Source of the DNA: Sorex araneus
Taxonomy: Eukaryota; Chordata; Mammalia; Eulipotyphla; Soricidae
DNA length: 64,000 bases
Assembly: GCF_027595985.1 (NCBI RefSeq)
Contig: NC_073303.1
Span: 187,198,595-187,262,594, forward strand
Direction of reading: 5' to 3'
The position numbers were made by a program, and so were the translations under genes. Of this stretch, positions 45,497-56,620 are shown piece by piece; the stretch's first letter is position 1, and every line of letters starts with the position of its first letter. The notes under the pieces were generated by a model. It was given only the letters and a program-made list of their open reading frames with translations. It did no database searches and was not told the DNA's origin.

Positions 45497-45744
45497 TCAC
45501 TGTATTACTGTCATCCCGTTGCTCATCGATTTGCTCTATCGGGCACCAATAACGTCTCCATTGTGAGATTTGTTGTTACTGTTTTTGGCATATCGAATAT
45601 GCCACGGGTAGCTTGCCAGGCTCTGCCGTGCGGGCGAGATACTCTTGGTAGCTTGCCGGGCTCTCCAAGAGGGGCAGAGAAATCGAACCCGGGTCGGCTG
45701 AGGGCAAGGCGAACACCCTACCCTCAGGACTATCGCTCCAGCCC
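45497..45744 (-). mobile_element. SINE-B, full length, with 13-bp target duplication
   Basis: 248 bp. Head (ctatcgctccagccc reversed) and B box (gggttcgattt-like) intact; ends in tandem-repeat tail without poly(A). Flanked by AACACTAAAATAA at 45484-45496 and 45745-45757. Confidence 0.96.
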
Positions 45745-45759
45745 AACACTAAAATAACA

Positions 45760-46330
45760 GATTGAATAAAACAGTAAGTGAATGGTCCTCATGTACTTGG
45801 TTAAAACAGAAATGTGTGATAGATAATGAATTTACGAGCTAGAGAAGGGGAAGAGTTAATGAAATGTAAACTTGTGCCATAAATCTACTAACCTTCAAAA
45901 GAGCATTACGTTATTGAGTCTCCTGTCCTTGAACTCCAGAATTGAACTGGAGTGAAATCATAAATTATCCTAGATCTCTGGCATGATATCTGCCAAATTA
46001 TACAGCAAATCTAGAAACCGCCATGACTGTATGAAAGCAGAGACTGTACAGATAAAAATATATTGGCATATATACATAGATAGATCTAGCATGTATATCA
46101 TATCTATATCTGTATATCTACAAATCTATATACATATATCTATAGAGATACAAAAATATTTTAATTTCTTATATTAGTATAAGAAATTATAGTTTGATTT
46201 CCTATCAATCTATTTCTTTTTTTCTGAAGAGTTTTAATGTACTATTCAACCACATAAGAATTTAAAAAATCTTCACAGAATATGTTCAAAACACACCTTC
46301 TTTATGTACAAAGACAAGCCAAGATTCAAG
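45760..46330. other. AT-rich intergenic sequence with TATC-like runs
   Basis: ATCTATATC-type runs near 46075-46155; nothing else. Confidence 0.5.
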
Positions 46331-46339
46331 AAGCAAAGC

Positions 46340-46500
46340 AAATAGTGGGCAGAAATAGCATAGAGGTTAAGGCGCTTGCCTCACAAATGGTGCCTCAAGG
46401 AGCTTCTGAGCACCATCTGGAGTGGGCTGTGAGTACAGAGCCAGAAGTAAGCCCCTAAGAATCCCCAGGTGGTCCAATTTCACCCCTGAACTCTAAAAAC
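46340..46500 (+). mobile_element. SINE-A, old copy
   Basis: gtgggcagaaatagcatag head, gagccagaagtaagcccc body. Confidence 0.6.
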
Positions 46501-46574
46501 AAAAGGAAAAAAAATTTAAGGCATAGCATGGAAGAAAATAGAGAAAAGACTGCTTCTTTTCTGGGAGAGATAAG

Positions 46575-46735
46575 GGGTTTGGGCTACACCCAGTGATGGT
46601 CAGGATTTACCCCTGGCTCTGCGCTCGGAAATTACAACTTGTGGTGCTTAAGGGATGATATGGAATCCCAGAGATGGAACTCGGGTCGGCCACATGCAAA
46701 GCAAACGCCCTGCCATGGTATTATCATTCCAGCTC
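46575..46735 (-). mobile_element. SINE-A, old copy
   Basis: gctacacccagtgatggtca, cccctggctctgcgctcgg, head attatcattccagc. Confidence 0.7.
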
Positions 46736-46739
46736 GAGT

Positions 46740-47855
46740 TCCATTATTTCCATTGTTTTTGTCATTTAACAAAGAAACAAAGTTTTCTGACTGGAAAACA
46801 ATGTGAAAGAAAAGCAAAATACATGTGGATGGAATGAATGCAATGTCTTGCTCACTGTATAATTTTGAATTAATTAAAAAGTTTGTAATTTGATTCTTCT
46901 GTAAATATTTAGAGCTTTCCTATATTTATGTAGAATAAAATATCTTTATGTTTTAGTCTAAGATGGCCCATGTAAAGATGGGGAAAATACGTCAAAATTC
47001 AGTAATCATGTTTTATTTATAAATTATTTATGAGATCTTTGGAAATGAATATCATATGTGTGGTTTTATGTTTACATAGTCTATGATTATAATTAAAAAT
47101 CTATAATAGATGGTTATTTTCTGTTGCTTGTTGGACAGGTTATTATTTTTATTGCTGTGTAGCATACCACAGGTTATTATAACATGATTGTGTCAATATC
47201 CTTTTACTTATAAACCTTGGGGTGATCGCAAATTTTTATCATTATTTTTTACACTAAAAAATAAAGTCACCTACATTTTTATCAGGTCACAGCAAAAGAC
47301 TATGCTCTTTTTTCATTTATTTTATTATCTCAACATAGAAAAAAGTGGAATACTTGTAAGTTTTTAGAGTTTGTCTGGTTGATTTTAAATCAGATTTTCT
47401 AAGGTAGGAAACTGAAAGGTTTATGCAAAGTCTGAGAAGTAATAACTTTGAAAATGATGAAGAGAGTCAATGAGACTTAAAGCAAATCTCTGTGGCAAAG
47501 CTAATCAAGAAACACCCTCTCATATTAATTATTTATTTCCCTTAAAACATTAACATTACATCTTGATCAAGCCCACATCCATTTATGAATCTGATAATAT
47601 CAGATAAAACATTGCATGGACAATTTTTGACACAGTATTAAATGAAAAAAATTAGGGTAACATATTTTAAGAGTTATTAAATTTGGACCAGGTCATTTTG
47701 ATACAGATCTTTTGGAAGCAAAATCGCAGTAGTAATTTATAGAATGCAGATCGTAGTTTTGTTCAGAGAGGAGAGAGTCTTGTGGCAATTACTGAATTGC
47801 ACACTTATTATTTAAATATAAAATCTAATGCATTTATATGATTAATTAATTAATT
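46740..47855. other. AT-rich sequence; weak old L1 3' text near 47120-47300
   Basis: A faint reversed L1 3' end (gctgtgtagcataccacagg, cttggggtgatcgcaa). The rest is unrecognised. Confidence 0.4.
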
Positions 47856-47857
47856 TT

Positions 47858-48807
47858 TTAAAATAATTTATTTATTTTTAATTAGAGAATCACCGTGAGG
47901 GTACAGTTACAGATTTATACACTTTTGTGCTTATACTTCCCTCATACAAAGTTCGGGAACCCATTCCTTCACCAGTGCCCATTCTCCACCACCCGTAAAC
48001 CCAGTGTCCCTCCCACCCTCCCCAATCCCATCTCCCCCCCAACCCACCCTGCCACTGTGGCAGGGCATTCCCTTCTGTTCTCTCTCTCTAATTAGCTGTT
48101 GTGGTTTGCAATAAAGGTGTTGAGTGGCCGCTGTGCTCAGTCTCTAGCCCTCATTCAGCCCACAAATCCCTTCCCCCACATGGCCTTTGACTACAATGTA
48201 GTTGGTGATCGCTTCTCTGAGTTGCCCTTTCCCCGGAAAGCCATGGGGTCAACCTCCTGGTACTTATTTCTACAGTTCTTGGGTATTAGTCTGCCACTCT
48301 GATATTCTATATACCATAGATGAGTGCAGTCTTTCTATGTCTGTCTCTCTCTTTCTGACTCATTTCACTCAGCATGAAACTTCTCATGCCCATCCACTTA
48401 ACTACAAAATTCTTGACTTCCTTTTTTCTAACAGCTGCATAGTATTCCATTGTATAGATGTACCAAAGTTTCCTCAACCAGTCATCCGTTTTGGGGCATT
48501 CGGGTTTTTTCCAGATTCTGGCTATTGTAAACAGTGCTGCGATGAAAATACATGTGCAGATGTTGTTTCGATTGTACTTTTTTGCCTCTCTGGGATATAT
48601 TCCCAGCAGTGGTATTGCTGGGTCAAATGGGAATTCAATATCTAATTTTTTGAGAATCGTCCAAATTGTTTTCCAGAAGGGCTGAACCAGTCGGCATTCC
48701 CACCAGCAGTGAAGAAGGGTCCCTTTCTCGCCACATCCTCTCCAACAGCGGTTGCTTTTGTTCTTTTGGATGTGTGCTAATCTCTGTGGTGTGAGGTGGT
48801 ATCTCAT
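47858..48807 (-). mobile_element. Young L1, 5' truncated (second copy)
   Basis: ORF2 C-terminal frame of 166 codons (48807-48307), open from the truncation point. It is nearly identical in protein to the copy at 22730-23761 (one visible difference, Lys to Arg in the segment [11 protein letters not shown]). The 3' UTR and tail (ending attaaaaataaata) match too. No clear target duplication. Confidence 0.93.
48008..48023 (-). other. G-quadruplex motif in L1 3' UTR (copy 2)
   Basis: Plus strand CCCTCCCACCCTCCCC, the exact complement of the motif at 23592-23607. Confidence 0.8.
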
Positions 48808-49329
48808 AGTCTGTGGAAGAGTTATTTTAAAGACTTGATATTGGGCACAGGAAATATTCTGGGATTAATGTTCAGGTTAATGTTCAGGCTATGGTACCTC
48901 ATGCCCTACCCAACATGAATAGGTGTATCCTGGATCCCTTTGAGCTTGACCTGGTATAGGCCTGGGGTCTTCAGCATGGTAGGATGTGGGCTGCCCCATT
49001 TCCCCAGTCCGGCCCAGACACTAAACCACCAGTCCTTGTTGTCTGAATATCACTGGCTCCTTGGGTGCCAATTGGTAGAAATTCCTGGAGTGTCAATTGG
49101 CAAAAACTAGCCACCCCTCCTGATAAAGTTTTAACATTAAGTGTATGTGGATATGTTTTCAAATAAATTCTTCTCAGGTATTATTGATCAGAATGAGATC
49201 GTGAAATAGACCATAACCCAATGGCTAGTGTCCCTACAAAGAGAACAAAGACACACATATTTCTGTATGACATCATGTGTGGTGAGATGTTTAGAGACAG
49301 AAATAAAAGTTCTTGAAAATGTCATCTTT
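48808..49329. other. Unidentified GC-richer block next to the L1
   Basis: At 48840-49140 it is less AT-rich than most spacers, with short internal near-repeats (caggttaatgttcaggct; caattggtagaaattcctgg). It could be an old repeat; I do not recognise it. Confidence 0.35.
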
Positions 49330-49342
49330 AAAATAAAAATGC

Positions 49343-49795
49343 GAGAGAAGAATCCGGGTGTTCTGGTAAGCAATGCAGGCCGGAGACTGCTCTGGACCCC
49401 AGACGGGGCCAGCAACACCGGGAAGCCAGACGGAGGAGGTATAGCTGGTATGCCTTCTCCAGATGGAGCCCTGGCGACACTGAGCAGCTACTAACATGGC
49501 TCCAGGATGAGAGACTGGGACATCTTAAAAATGAAAGCATACAATATATTGATGCCATCCAACATGTCTGACTGTTGGAGGAAAACCTCCAAATAATGAT
49601 AGTGAGATTCCTATTGAAAATTGAATGTAATCAAAGTAAGGAAAGAGTAAAATGAAAAATGTCTGCCACACAGGCAGAGGGACAGTGGGAGGGGAGGTAT
49701 GCGGGGGTTTGGTGGTGGATCAGATATGAAAACTTTGTAACTGTGTTTCACAGTGATTCAATAAAAAATTAAAAAAAATAAAAATAAAATAAAAT
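49343..49795 (+). mobile_element. L1-tailed composite element E3
   Basis: A 453-bp insertion with duplication AAAATAAAAATGC (49330-49342 and 49796-49808). The GC-rich 5' half is unlike E1 or E2. From about 49563 it joins the shared L1 3'-UTR text (gtctgactgttggaggaaaa, ataatgatagtgagattcc, gaatgtaatcaaagtaagg) and ends gtgattcaataaaaaatt. No ORF beyond about 88 codons. Confidence 0.85.
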
Positions 49796-49808
49796 AAAAT
49801 AAAAATGC

Positions 49809-50762
49809 CAGCACTGTTCAGTAATGGATAACCAGTAGGACTGAATAGACAAGAAAGTGTCTTCCCATGCAAACCTCAGAGGAAGTATCACTTTGTTTGA
49901 TACAGAATCTCTCAACTTCAGAATTTTTAAACTTTATCTCTTTTTAGTTCTCAAGAGTTAATATAGTTTCTAGTAGAAACTATTTCTTTAGTGGGCGGTA
50001 TATCTTAGAGAAAGCAGCTAATTTATTTCACTTGATCCTAGCACTGTTTAATCTCAGGATGGGAAGTATGTCAACAAGTTGTATAATTTAACACAGCATA
50101 GTTACTTATGCTAATTTAAATTAGCATTTTTCTTCACAATTTTAATAAAATTTATTCACTAACAAGTTAGTTTATAAATCAAATATAAGAGCAAACTTGT
50201 AATACATGTATGCATATAACCTAAATAAACATATACATATTGTATTTTATTATATTTGATAACATATGTTATGGAATATTACAAGAACATATGCAGTCAC
50301 CTAGTATATCAATTTTTTAAACATCAAAAAAAGAAACATACTCATGACTATGCATATTGACAATAATTCACATGGATTGCATCTTATGTATCCAATTATA
50401 ATAGCAAGTTTCCACTCAGGTATGAAAACGAAAACAAGGTATTGATGCCTAAACAAAATATATCAATAGTGTAACTGAATTCTCCACCAATAAGGTCGAA
50501 TTTCAATATTCTGTATAATAGGGATTCTTTTTGTTAGATTTAGAGAAGAAAATAAAAATACCAACCATTCCAAAGTACGATAAAAAAAATCAAGAGTCCA
50601 TGGTGTAAATAGAAGGAAAATATATTTATGGTTCAGCCTTCCAAGATGGACAGATAAAAATGATAAGCTGAAAATAATTTTGTCTTAGAAAGATAACAGA
50701 ACATTTAAAAGGAAATTATTAATGTACATGAGGAGAGACACATTAATGCAATGATATATTAG
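49809..50762. other. AT-rich intergenic sequence, nothing recognised
   Basis: No repeat or coding signal identified. Confidence 0.5.
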
Positions 50763-50776
50763 AAATATAAGGTTTA

Positions 50777-52478
50777 CAAGAAATGCAAAGTGGGACAAAG
50801 AAAGCCTCTTCACCACGTGGTACTGGGAAAACTGGGTAGCTACCCGCAAAAAAAATCAACTCTGACCTCTGTCTAATGCCAGGCACAAAAGTCAGATCAA
50901 AGTGGATTAAAGACCTCAATATCAGACATGAATCTATAAGATTCATAAAAGAAAATGTAGGCAGAACCCTTCGTGACATTGAAGCTAAAAGCATCTTTAA
51001 GGACGAAACAGCACTGACCATGTGAGTGGAAGTAAACATAAACAAATGGGACTACATCAAACTAAGAAGCTTCTGTACTTTAAAAGAAACAGTGACCAAA
51101 ATACAGAAAGAGCCTACAGAATAGGAAAGAATATTTACCCAATACCCATCTAATAAGGGATTAATATCAAGGATATATAAGACACTAGTAGAATTGCGTA
51201 AGAAAAAAACCTCCAGGGCAGGGAGCGATAGCACAGCGGGTAGGGCGTTTGCCTTGCACGCGGCCGACCCGGGTTCGATCCCCGGCATCCCATATGGTCC
51301 CCCAGCACCGCCAGGAGTAATTCCTGAGTGCAAAGCCAGGAGTATCCCCTGAGCATCGCTGGGTGTGACCCAAAAAGAAAAAAAAAAAAGAAAGAAAAAA
51401 ACCTCCAATCCCATCAAAAAATGGGGAGAAGAAATGAACAGAAGTTTCCTCAAAAAAGAAATACAGATTGCCAAAAGACACATGAGAAAATGCTCCACAT
51501 CGCTAGTCATCAGGAAGAGATACAAATCAAAACAACAATGAGATATCATCTCACACCACAGAGACTGGCATACATTCAAAAGAACAAAAGCAACAGGTGC
51601 TGGCATGGATGTGGGGTAAAAAGAACGTTCCTTCACTTTAAGTGGGAATGCCAACTGGTCCAGCCTTCCTGGAAAACAATATGGACAGTCCTTCAAAAAT
51701 TAGAAATTGAGCTTCCATATGACCCCACAATACCACTTCTGGGAATATATCCCAACGATGCAAAAAAGCACAGTAGAAATGACATCTGTACCTATATATT
51801 CATTGCAGCACTATTCACAATAGCCCAAATCTGGAAACAACCCAAGTGTCCTAAAACAGATGACTGGTTAAAGAAACTTTGGTACATCTACACAATGGAA
51901 TACTATGCAGCTGTTAGGAGACATGAATTCATAAAATTTGCTTATAAATGGATAAACATGGAGAGTATCATGCTAAGTGAAATGAGTCAGAAAGAGAGGG
52001 ACAGATATAGATGGACTACATTCATTTATGGAGTATAAAATAACTTTACATGTGGCTGACACCCAAGTACAATAGATACAAGGGCCAGGGGGATTGCCCC
52101 ATAGCTGGAAGACTGCTTCATGAGCGAAGGGGAGAAGACAAATGGAATAGAGAAGGGATTACTAAGAAAATGATGGCTGGAGGAACCAGTTGGGGTGGGA
52201 GAAGCATGCCAAAAGTAGATAATGGACCATGCATGATGACCTCTCAGTGTCTGTGTTGCAAGCCATAATGTCCCAAAGTAGAGAGTATGGGGAATATTGT
52301 CTGCCATAGAGGCTGGAGGAGGGTGGGAAAGGGGGGGTATACCCGGGATATTGGTGGTGGGGAATGTGCACTAGTGGAGGGATGGGTATTTGATCATTGT
52401 AGAACTGTAACCCAAACATGAAAACTTATAACTATCTCATGGTGAATCAATAATATTTTTTAAAAAATTTAAAAAAAT
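50777..52478 (+). mobile_element. L1, 5' truncated, with target duplication and nested SINE
   Basis: ORF2 from about KPLHHVVLGKLG-like text (50800) through KVRSKWIKDLNIR to the C-terminus (51420-52038: [56 protein letters not shown]), then 3' UTR. The first part has stops; the last 200 codons are open. Flanked by AAATATAAGGTTTA / AAATATAAAGTTTA (50763-50776 and 52479-52492). SINE-A inserted at 51216-51391. Confidence 0.94.
51216..51391 (+). mobile_element. SINE-A, young, nested in L1
   Basis: Intact A box TAGCACAGCGG and B box GGTTCGATCC, with a tRNA-Ala-like ccgggttcgatccccggc arm. Flanked by a perfect 16-bp duplication AAGAAAAAAACCTCCA (51200-51215 and 51392-51407). Confidence 0.97.
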
Positions 52479-52640
52479 AAATATAAAGTTTAGTTTCTAT
52501 ATTTATGACTTACCCATGTGGCTTGTGATTCACTGATATCCTGTTGTTTTCCTCACTTTCTCTCTCCCTCGATCTTGAACCAATGCTCCCAGTCCTTTAC
52601 ATGAAGATGCAATAATTCAATAGTTTTTCCTTTGTTATTT
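52479..52640. other. Spacer, nothing recognised
   Basis: Short mixed sequence between repeats. Confidence 0.4.
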
Positions 52641-52644
52641 TTTT

Positions 52645-52805
52645 TTGTTAGTTTTGGGCACACCCTGTGGTACTCAATGCTTATCTCTGGCTCTGTGTTC
52701 AGGAATCCCTCCTAGCAGGGCTCAGGAGAACTCACGTGGTAACTGAGATCAAACCATGGTCAGTCGTGGAAAAGTGCCAAACCCACTGTGCCATCTCTCT
52801 ATCTG
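52645..52805 (-). mobile_element. SINE-A, old copy
   Basis: gggcacaccctgtggtactc, tctgtgttcaggaatcc, then decayed head. Confidence 0.65.
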
Positions 52806-52989
52806 CTCAGTAAATATTAAGATTTATTTAGCTCACAACTGTAGAATCTTAACAAGGTTTACAATTGCAAATTCTTTTCAAAAACTCATAAAGTAAAAAA
52901 ATTAAATATTGCATGAAAAGAGTCAATAGAAAGTTATGTAAATGTAAGGGAATTTAGAGAAGCAAATAATGCTCCATAACAACTGCTGA

Positions 52990-53135
52990 AGATTTGGGGG
53001 CAGAGCGAGGCCTTCCATGAGGCTACCGCTGATTTGGTCACCGGCACACACATAGGGCTCATCACTGCCAGGAGTGATTTCTGAGTCAGGAGTAAAGACC
53101 GTCCACCAAAAGGTATGGCCTCAAAAAGTTTTTAA
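52990..53135 (+). mobile_element. SINE-A, old copy
   Basis: Weak head; body actgccaggagtgatttctg, gagtcaggagtaaag. Confidence 0.5.
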
Positions 53136-53187
53136 GTTCAAATATTTTATTGGCTAGATTTGAATGTTGGTTCTAAAAATAATGATG

Positions 53188-53370
53188 AGTGGCTGGATAG
53201 ATAGTATAGTGGTAACGTACTGATCTGCCATGCAGAAAAACAGGGTTTGATATCTTAGTCAACCAACAGGGTCCTCTGAGACCACCAGGAGTGATAATTG
53301 AGAATAGAACCGGAAAGGAGAGAGAGAGACAGAGACAGAGACAGACAGAGAGACAGAGACAAAGAGAGGA
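53188..53370 (+). mobile_element. SINE-A, old copy with (GAGACA)n tail
   Basis: ggctggatagatagtatagt head, ccaccaggagtgataattga body; the tail has become a GAGA/GACAGA microsatellite (53317-53368). Confidence 0.65.
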
Positions 53371-53399
53371 TAAAATAATTCAGCAACTATAACTGCTTT

Positions 53400-53591
53400 T
53401 TTTGGGGGGGGGTGATTTGGAACTCCTCCTAGTGGTGCTGAGGAACTACGTGCTTTGTAGTAGTTCCTGTGTAGGAACAGATTTCAGGCTGTGTCAGGGG
53501 ACCATGCAGCACCGGGAGTGGAACCCAGTTCTACTAATATCTTGCACCCAAAAATTGTACTTGAGCCTAGTTATCTATCTTACTGGCCCCA
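53400..53591 (-). mobile_element. SINE-A, old copy
   Basis: Reversed order with ctcctcctagtggtgctga and a decayed head ending cttactggcccc. Confidence 0.55.
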
Positions 53592-54700
53592 CAGTACTTT
53601 GTTCTAGTCACATGTAACATGAGAGTTAATTTTGTCTGACACTTAGGCCAAATCCCCAGCATCAATGGACCCTTGTTAAAGTCATAGACTAACAGACTTG
53701 AAGATCAATAGTATGAGTAACGCTACAGGTGTCTAATTTCTTTTCTAATTTAACAGTGCTTGGCTCAATTTCCCTGAGATTATGATTGTCTAGTTATATT
53801 TAATATTTGTAATTTTCATTTCATAATTTACTCTAGTTTTTACTTTATATAATTCATTTAAAACAAATTATATAGTTTTACACAAATCTCATTATTATAT
53901 GTTTAAAGAAAATTATGTTTATTGTTTGTGATATACGTGGGTAAATCTAGGTTAGTATAGATTAAATATATGCAAACCTTTTGATTGTATATTGAAAGCT
54001 GTGTAGAATGCATATGATAGTGGCTTAAATGTAGGTGGTAAGAAGAGGAAGCTCAAGTTGTAGGGAAAACATGAATTTATGAATAAATTTTTATGAACAG
54101 CCAGTTAGGCTTCACAGAACTGAAATTGGCATGCTCCTTCAAAATAATTTTGCACTTTGGAGATACATTTATATTTCCAGTGATACTATCATAAGAAAAA
54201 TTTCCCTCCGAAAGGCCACCGAAGTCACAAGTGTTCTTATATTTTTCTACAAATTCCAGTCTCCCTGAGCAATTTGTGCTTCGACTGTTTTTATTATTGT
54301 TTAAGTGAAAACTCCAAAAGTTTTAAGGAATGATAGCAAAATGTTCCAAGATCCTGTGCTAGCCATGAGTCCAGTAATAAACAGATGGTTAAGAAAAGTA
54401 ACTTCCAAGGATCTCATGTATAGCCCAATGATGGATGGAATTATATATGGAATATTTATTCACAAAGTAATTTAGTATATTTAATATCAGCAACATGCAT
54501 ACATTAAATTTAATTCCCTGAATTGGTGTATGTGTTAGTTATTTTTGCTTTGGTAATTATTCACATGTATGATATATATTTTAAAATACAATACACATTT
54601 TATACATTACAATGATCATTTCTTCTTCATAACTGTAGGAAAATAAACTTGAAGAAAGATGAATAAAACTGTCCATAGTTACTGGACATAATGTGGTAGA
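53592..54700. other. AT-rich intergenic sequence, nothing recognised
   Basis: No repeat or coding signal identified. Confidence 0.5.
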
Positions 54701-54714
54701 AAATAAACGTATAG

Positions 54715-54888
54715 GGGCCGGAGTGATAGCACAGCGGGTAGGGCGTTTGCCTTGCACGCGGCCGACCCGGGTTCGATCCCCGGCATCCCATATGGTCCCC
54801 CAAGCACTGCCAGGAGTAATTCCTGAGTGCAAAGCCAGGAGTAACCCCTGAGCATCGCTGGGTGTGACCCAAAAAGAAAAAAAAAAGA
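54715..54888 (+). mobile_element. SINE-A, young
   Basis: Differs from the copy at 51216 at only about five positions outside the tail. A and B boxes are perfect. Flanked by AAATAAACGTATAG / AAAGAAACATATAG (54701-54714 and 54889-54902). Confidence 0.96.
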
Positions 54889-54902
54889 AAAGAAACATAT
54901 AG

Positions 54903-56020
54903 TAAAATATCCAGGACAGTTATAGAAAAAATGTTCAGTCAAAGTTAAAGTCTAGAGAAACCAAGTCAAGCAATTGGTAAGGTGTTTGCATGGCAAGATT
55001 CACCCAGGTAGGGCTGGTGAAACAGAGGAGTTCAAAAGAAAAACAGAGAAAGTAAAATATGATTGGTTATATTTTTGAAATATTTATCCAGTAAAGGATT
55101 CGTTGACACTTTAACATAGCAGTATTGTGAAATTTAGACCTCACACAATTTCTGCAGTAGTTGATAAGTGAGACACTGTGCTGTGGAAACGAGTAATGGT
55201 TCATGCAAGTATCTATATTTTCAAAATAAATTAGGAAAAATTCACAGTAGTTGATTCAAATCAAAAGTGAAACTTACCAAACATCTGGCTATCATTTAGT
55301 CTTTACAACTCCCCATGAGATATTGAAAACATATTTATACTTCCTTTGTCTGTTTGGCATAACCATTTTCCATGAGCGCTTTTTCTTTGATTTGGTTCTG
55401 AAATTTTATTAGTCTGTGATCTAGGTAATTATGCAAAATTCATTATACAAAAATCTGTAATATGAATATAAAATAATTGTGTGTCTATATGGTTATATTT
55501 ATCCAATTGCTTTAGAATTTTATTTCCCATGTTTTTAATACTGTACACATGATTGGATTTCATACCAGGCTTCAAAATATGACAACATGAGACAGTGCAT
55601 GTAAGGATATTATTTGGTACAGTTTGCAAATTCCATCTGTATCCATGCAAATTTCCAGTGACTTAAAATTGCAACATACTCCTGTGGGGAAAACAAAGTG
55701 AAAAATTTTCACCACATGTCTCAGCCTTCTGGGTGAAAATCTAGACTTGGTCTTTGGAATTGGCACAGCTGAATATTCCCAGGGTGAGAATGGAAATATT
55801 AACTAGCAATCCAATCATTATCTTTTGTGCCTGGCACAGCATCTGTCTATGGGTACAGTACCTTTACGGCTAGTACAGCATTTGACATTGTCCCCCTCTG
55901 TCCTTTCCCAGTGTCCAAATTGTTCTTTATTCTGCCTTTGTACTGTATGGTGTGTGTGTGTGTGTAGATATATGTATATATGTACACATTATGTATTATA
56001 CAAAATAGATAGGTTGATGA
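54903..56020. other. AT-rich sequence; short (TG)n near 55950
   Basis: No coding signal or repeat identified, apart from a TG/TA run at about 55949-55985. Confidence 0.5.
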
Positions 56021-56023
56021 TAG

Positions 56024-56075
<52 letters not shown>

Positions 56076-56107
56076 CAGGTAGATAGATAGACAGGTAGAT
56101 AGACAGA
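56024..56107. repeat. (GATA)n microsatellite
   Basis: About 84 bases of AGAT with a few ACAG interruptions near its right end. Confidence 0.97.
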
Positions 56108-56355
56108 TATCTCCTCTCCTAACAAATTTATGGTGCAATATCTACCAGAACTAGCTCACGGCTAATGGTTCTGCTCACTGAATTGGTTTAGCCTGATTTA
56201 GCTTGGTTGATTGTCAAAATAACCTAGCTGTTTCTTTAAGTACATATTAAATTAATATCTCTAAACTCTCGCTCTCCTAGTGTGTTCCTTGGCATTAGTA
56301 GCCTACTATTGAATATCTTGGTTTGCAGCAGTATGTCATGTTTTACTCAATATAA
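56108..56355. other. Spacer, nothing recognised
   Basis: No repeat or coding signal identified. Confidence 0.4.
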
Positions 56356-56357
56356 TT

Positions 56358-56620
56358 AAGAACTGGAACGATAGCACAGCGGGTAGGGCATTTGCCTTCT
56401 ACGTGTTCTACCAGGGTTCGATTTCTATATCCCTCTTGGAGAGCCTGGAAAGTTACCAAGAGTATCCCGCCCTCATGGCAGAGCCTGGCAAGCTACTCGT
56501 GGTGTATTCAATATGCCAAAAACAGTAACAGCAAGTCTTACAATGGAGATTTTATAGGTGCCCACTCCAGCACAATTTGATGAACAACGGGATGACAGTG
56601 CTACAGTGCTACAGTGCATT
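56358..56620 (+). mobile_element. SINE-B, full length
   Basis: Head gatagcacagcgggtagggc, B box gggttcgattt, body and tail gacagtgctacagtgctaca. No poly(A). Confidence 0.92.

Noticed and set aside
51216..51290. A tRNA-Ala gene
   Set aside because: The A and B boxes are present, but it is the head of a SINE with body, A tail and target duplication, repeated many times in the window.
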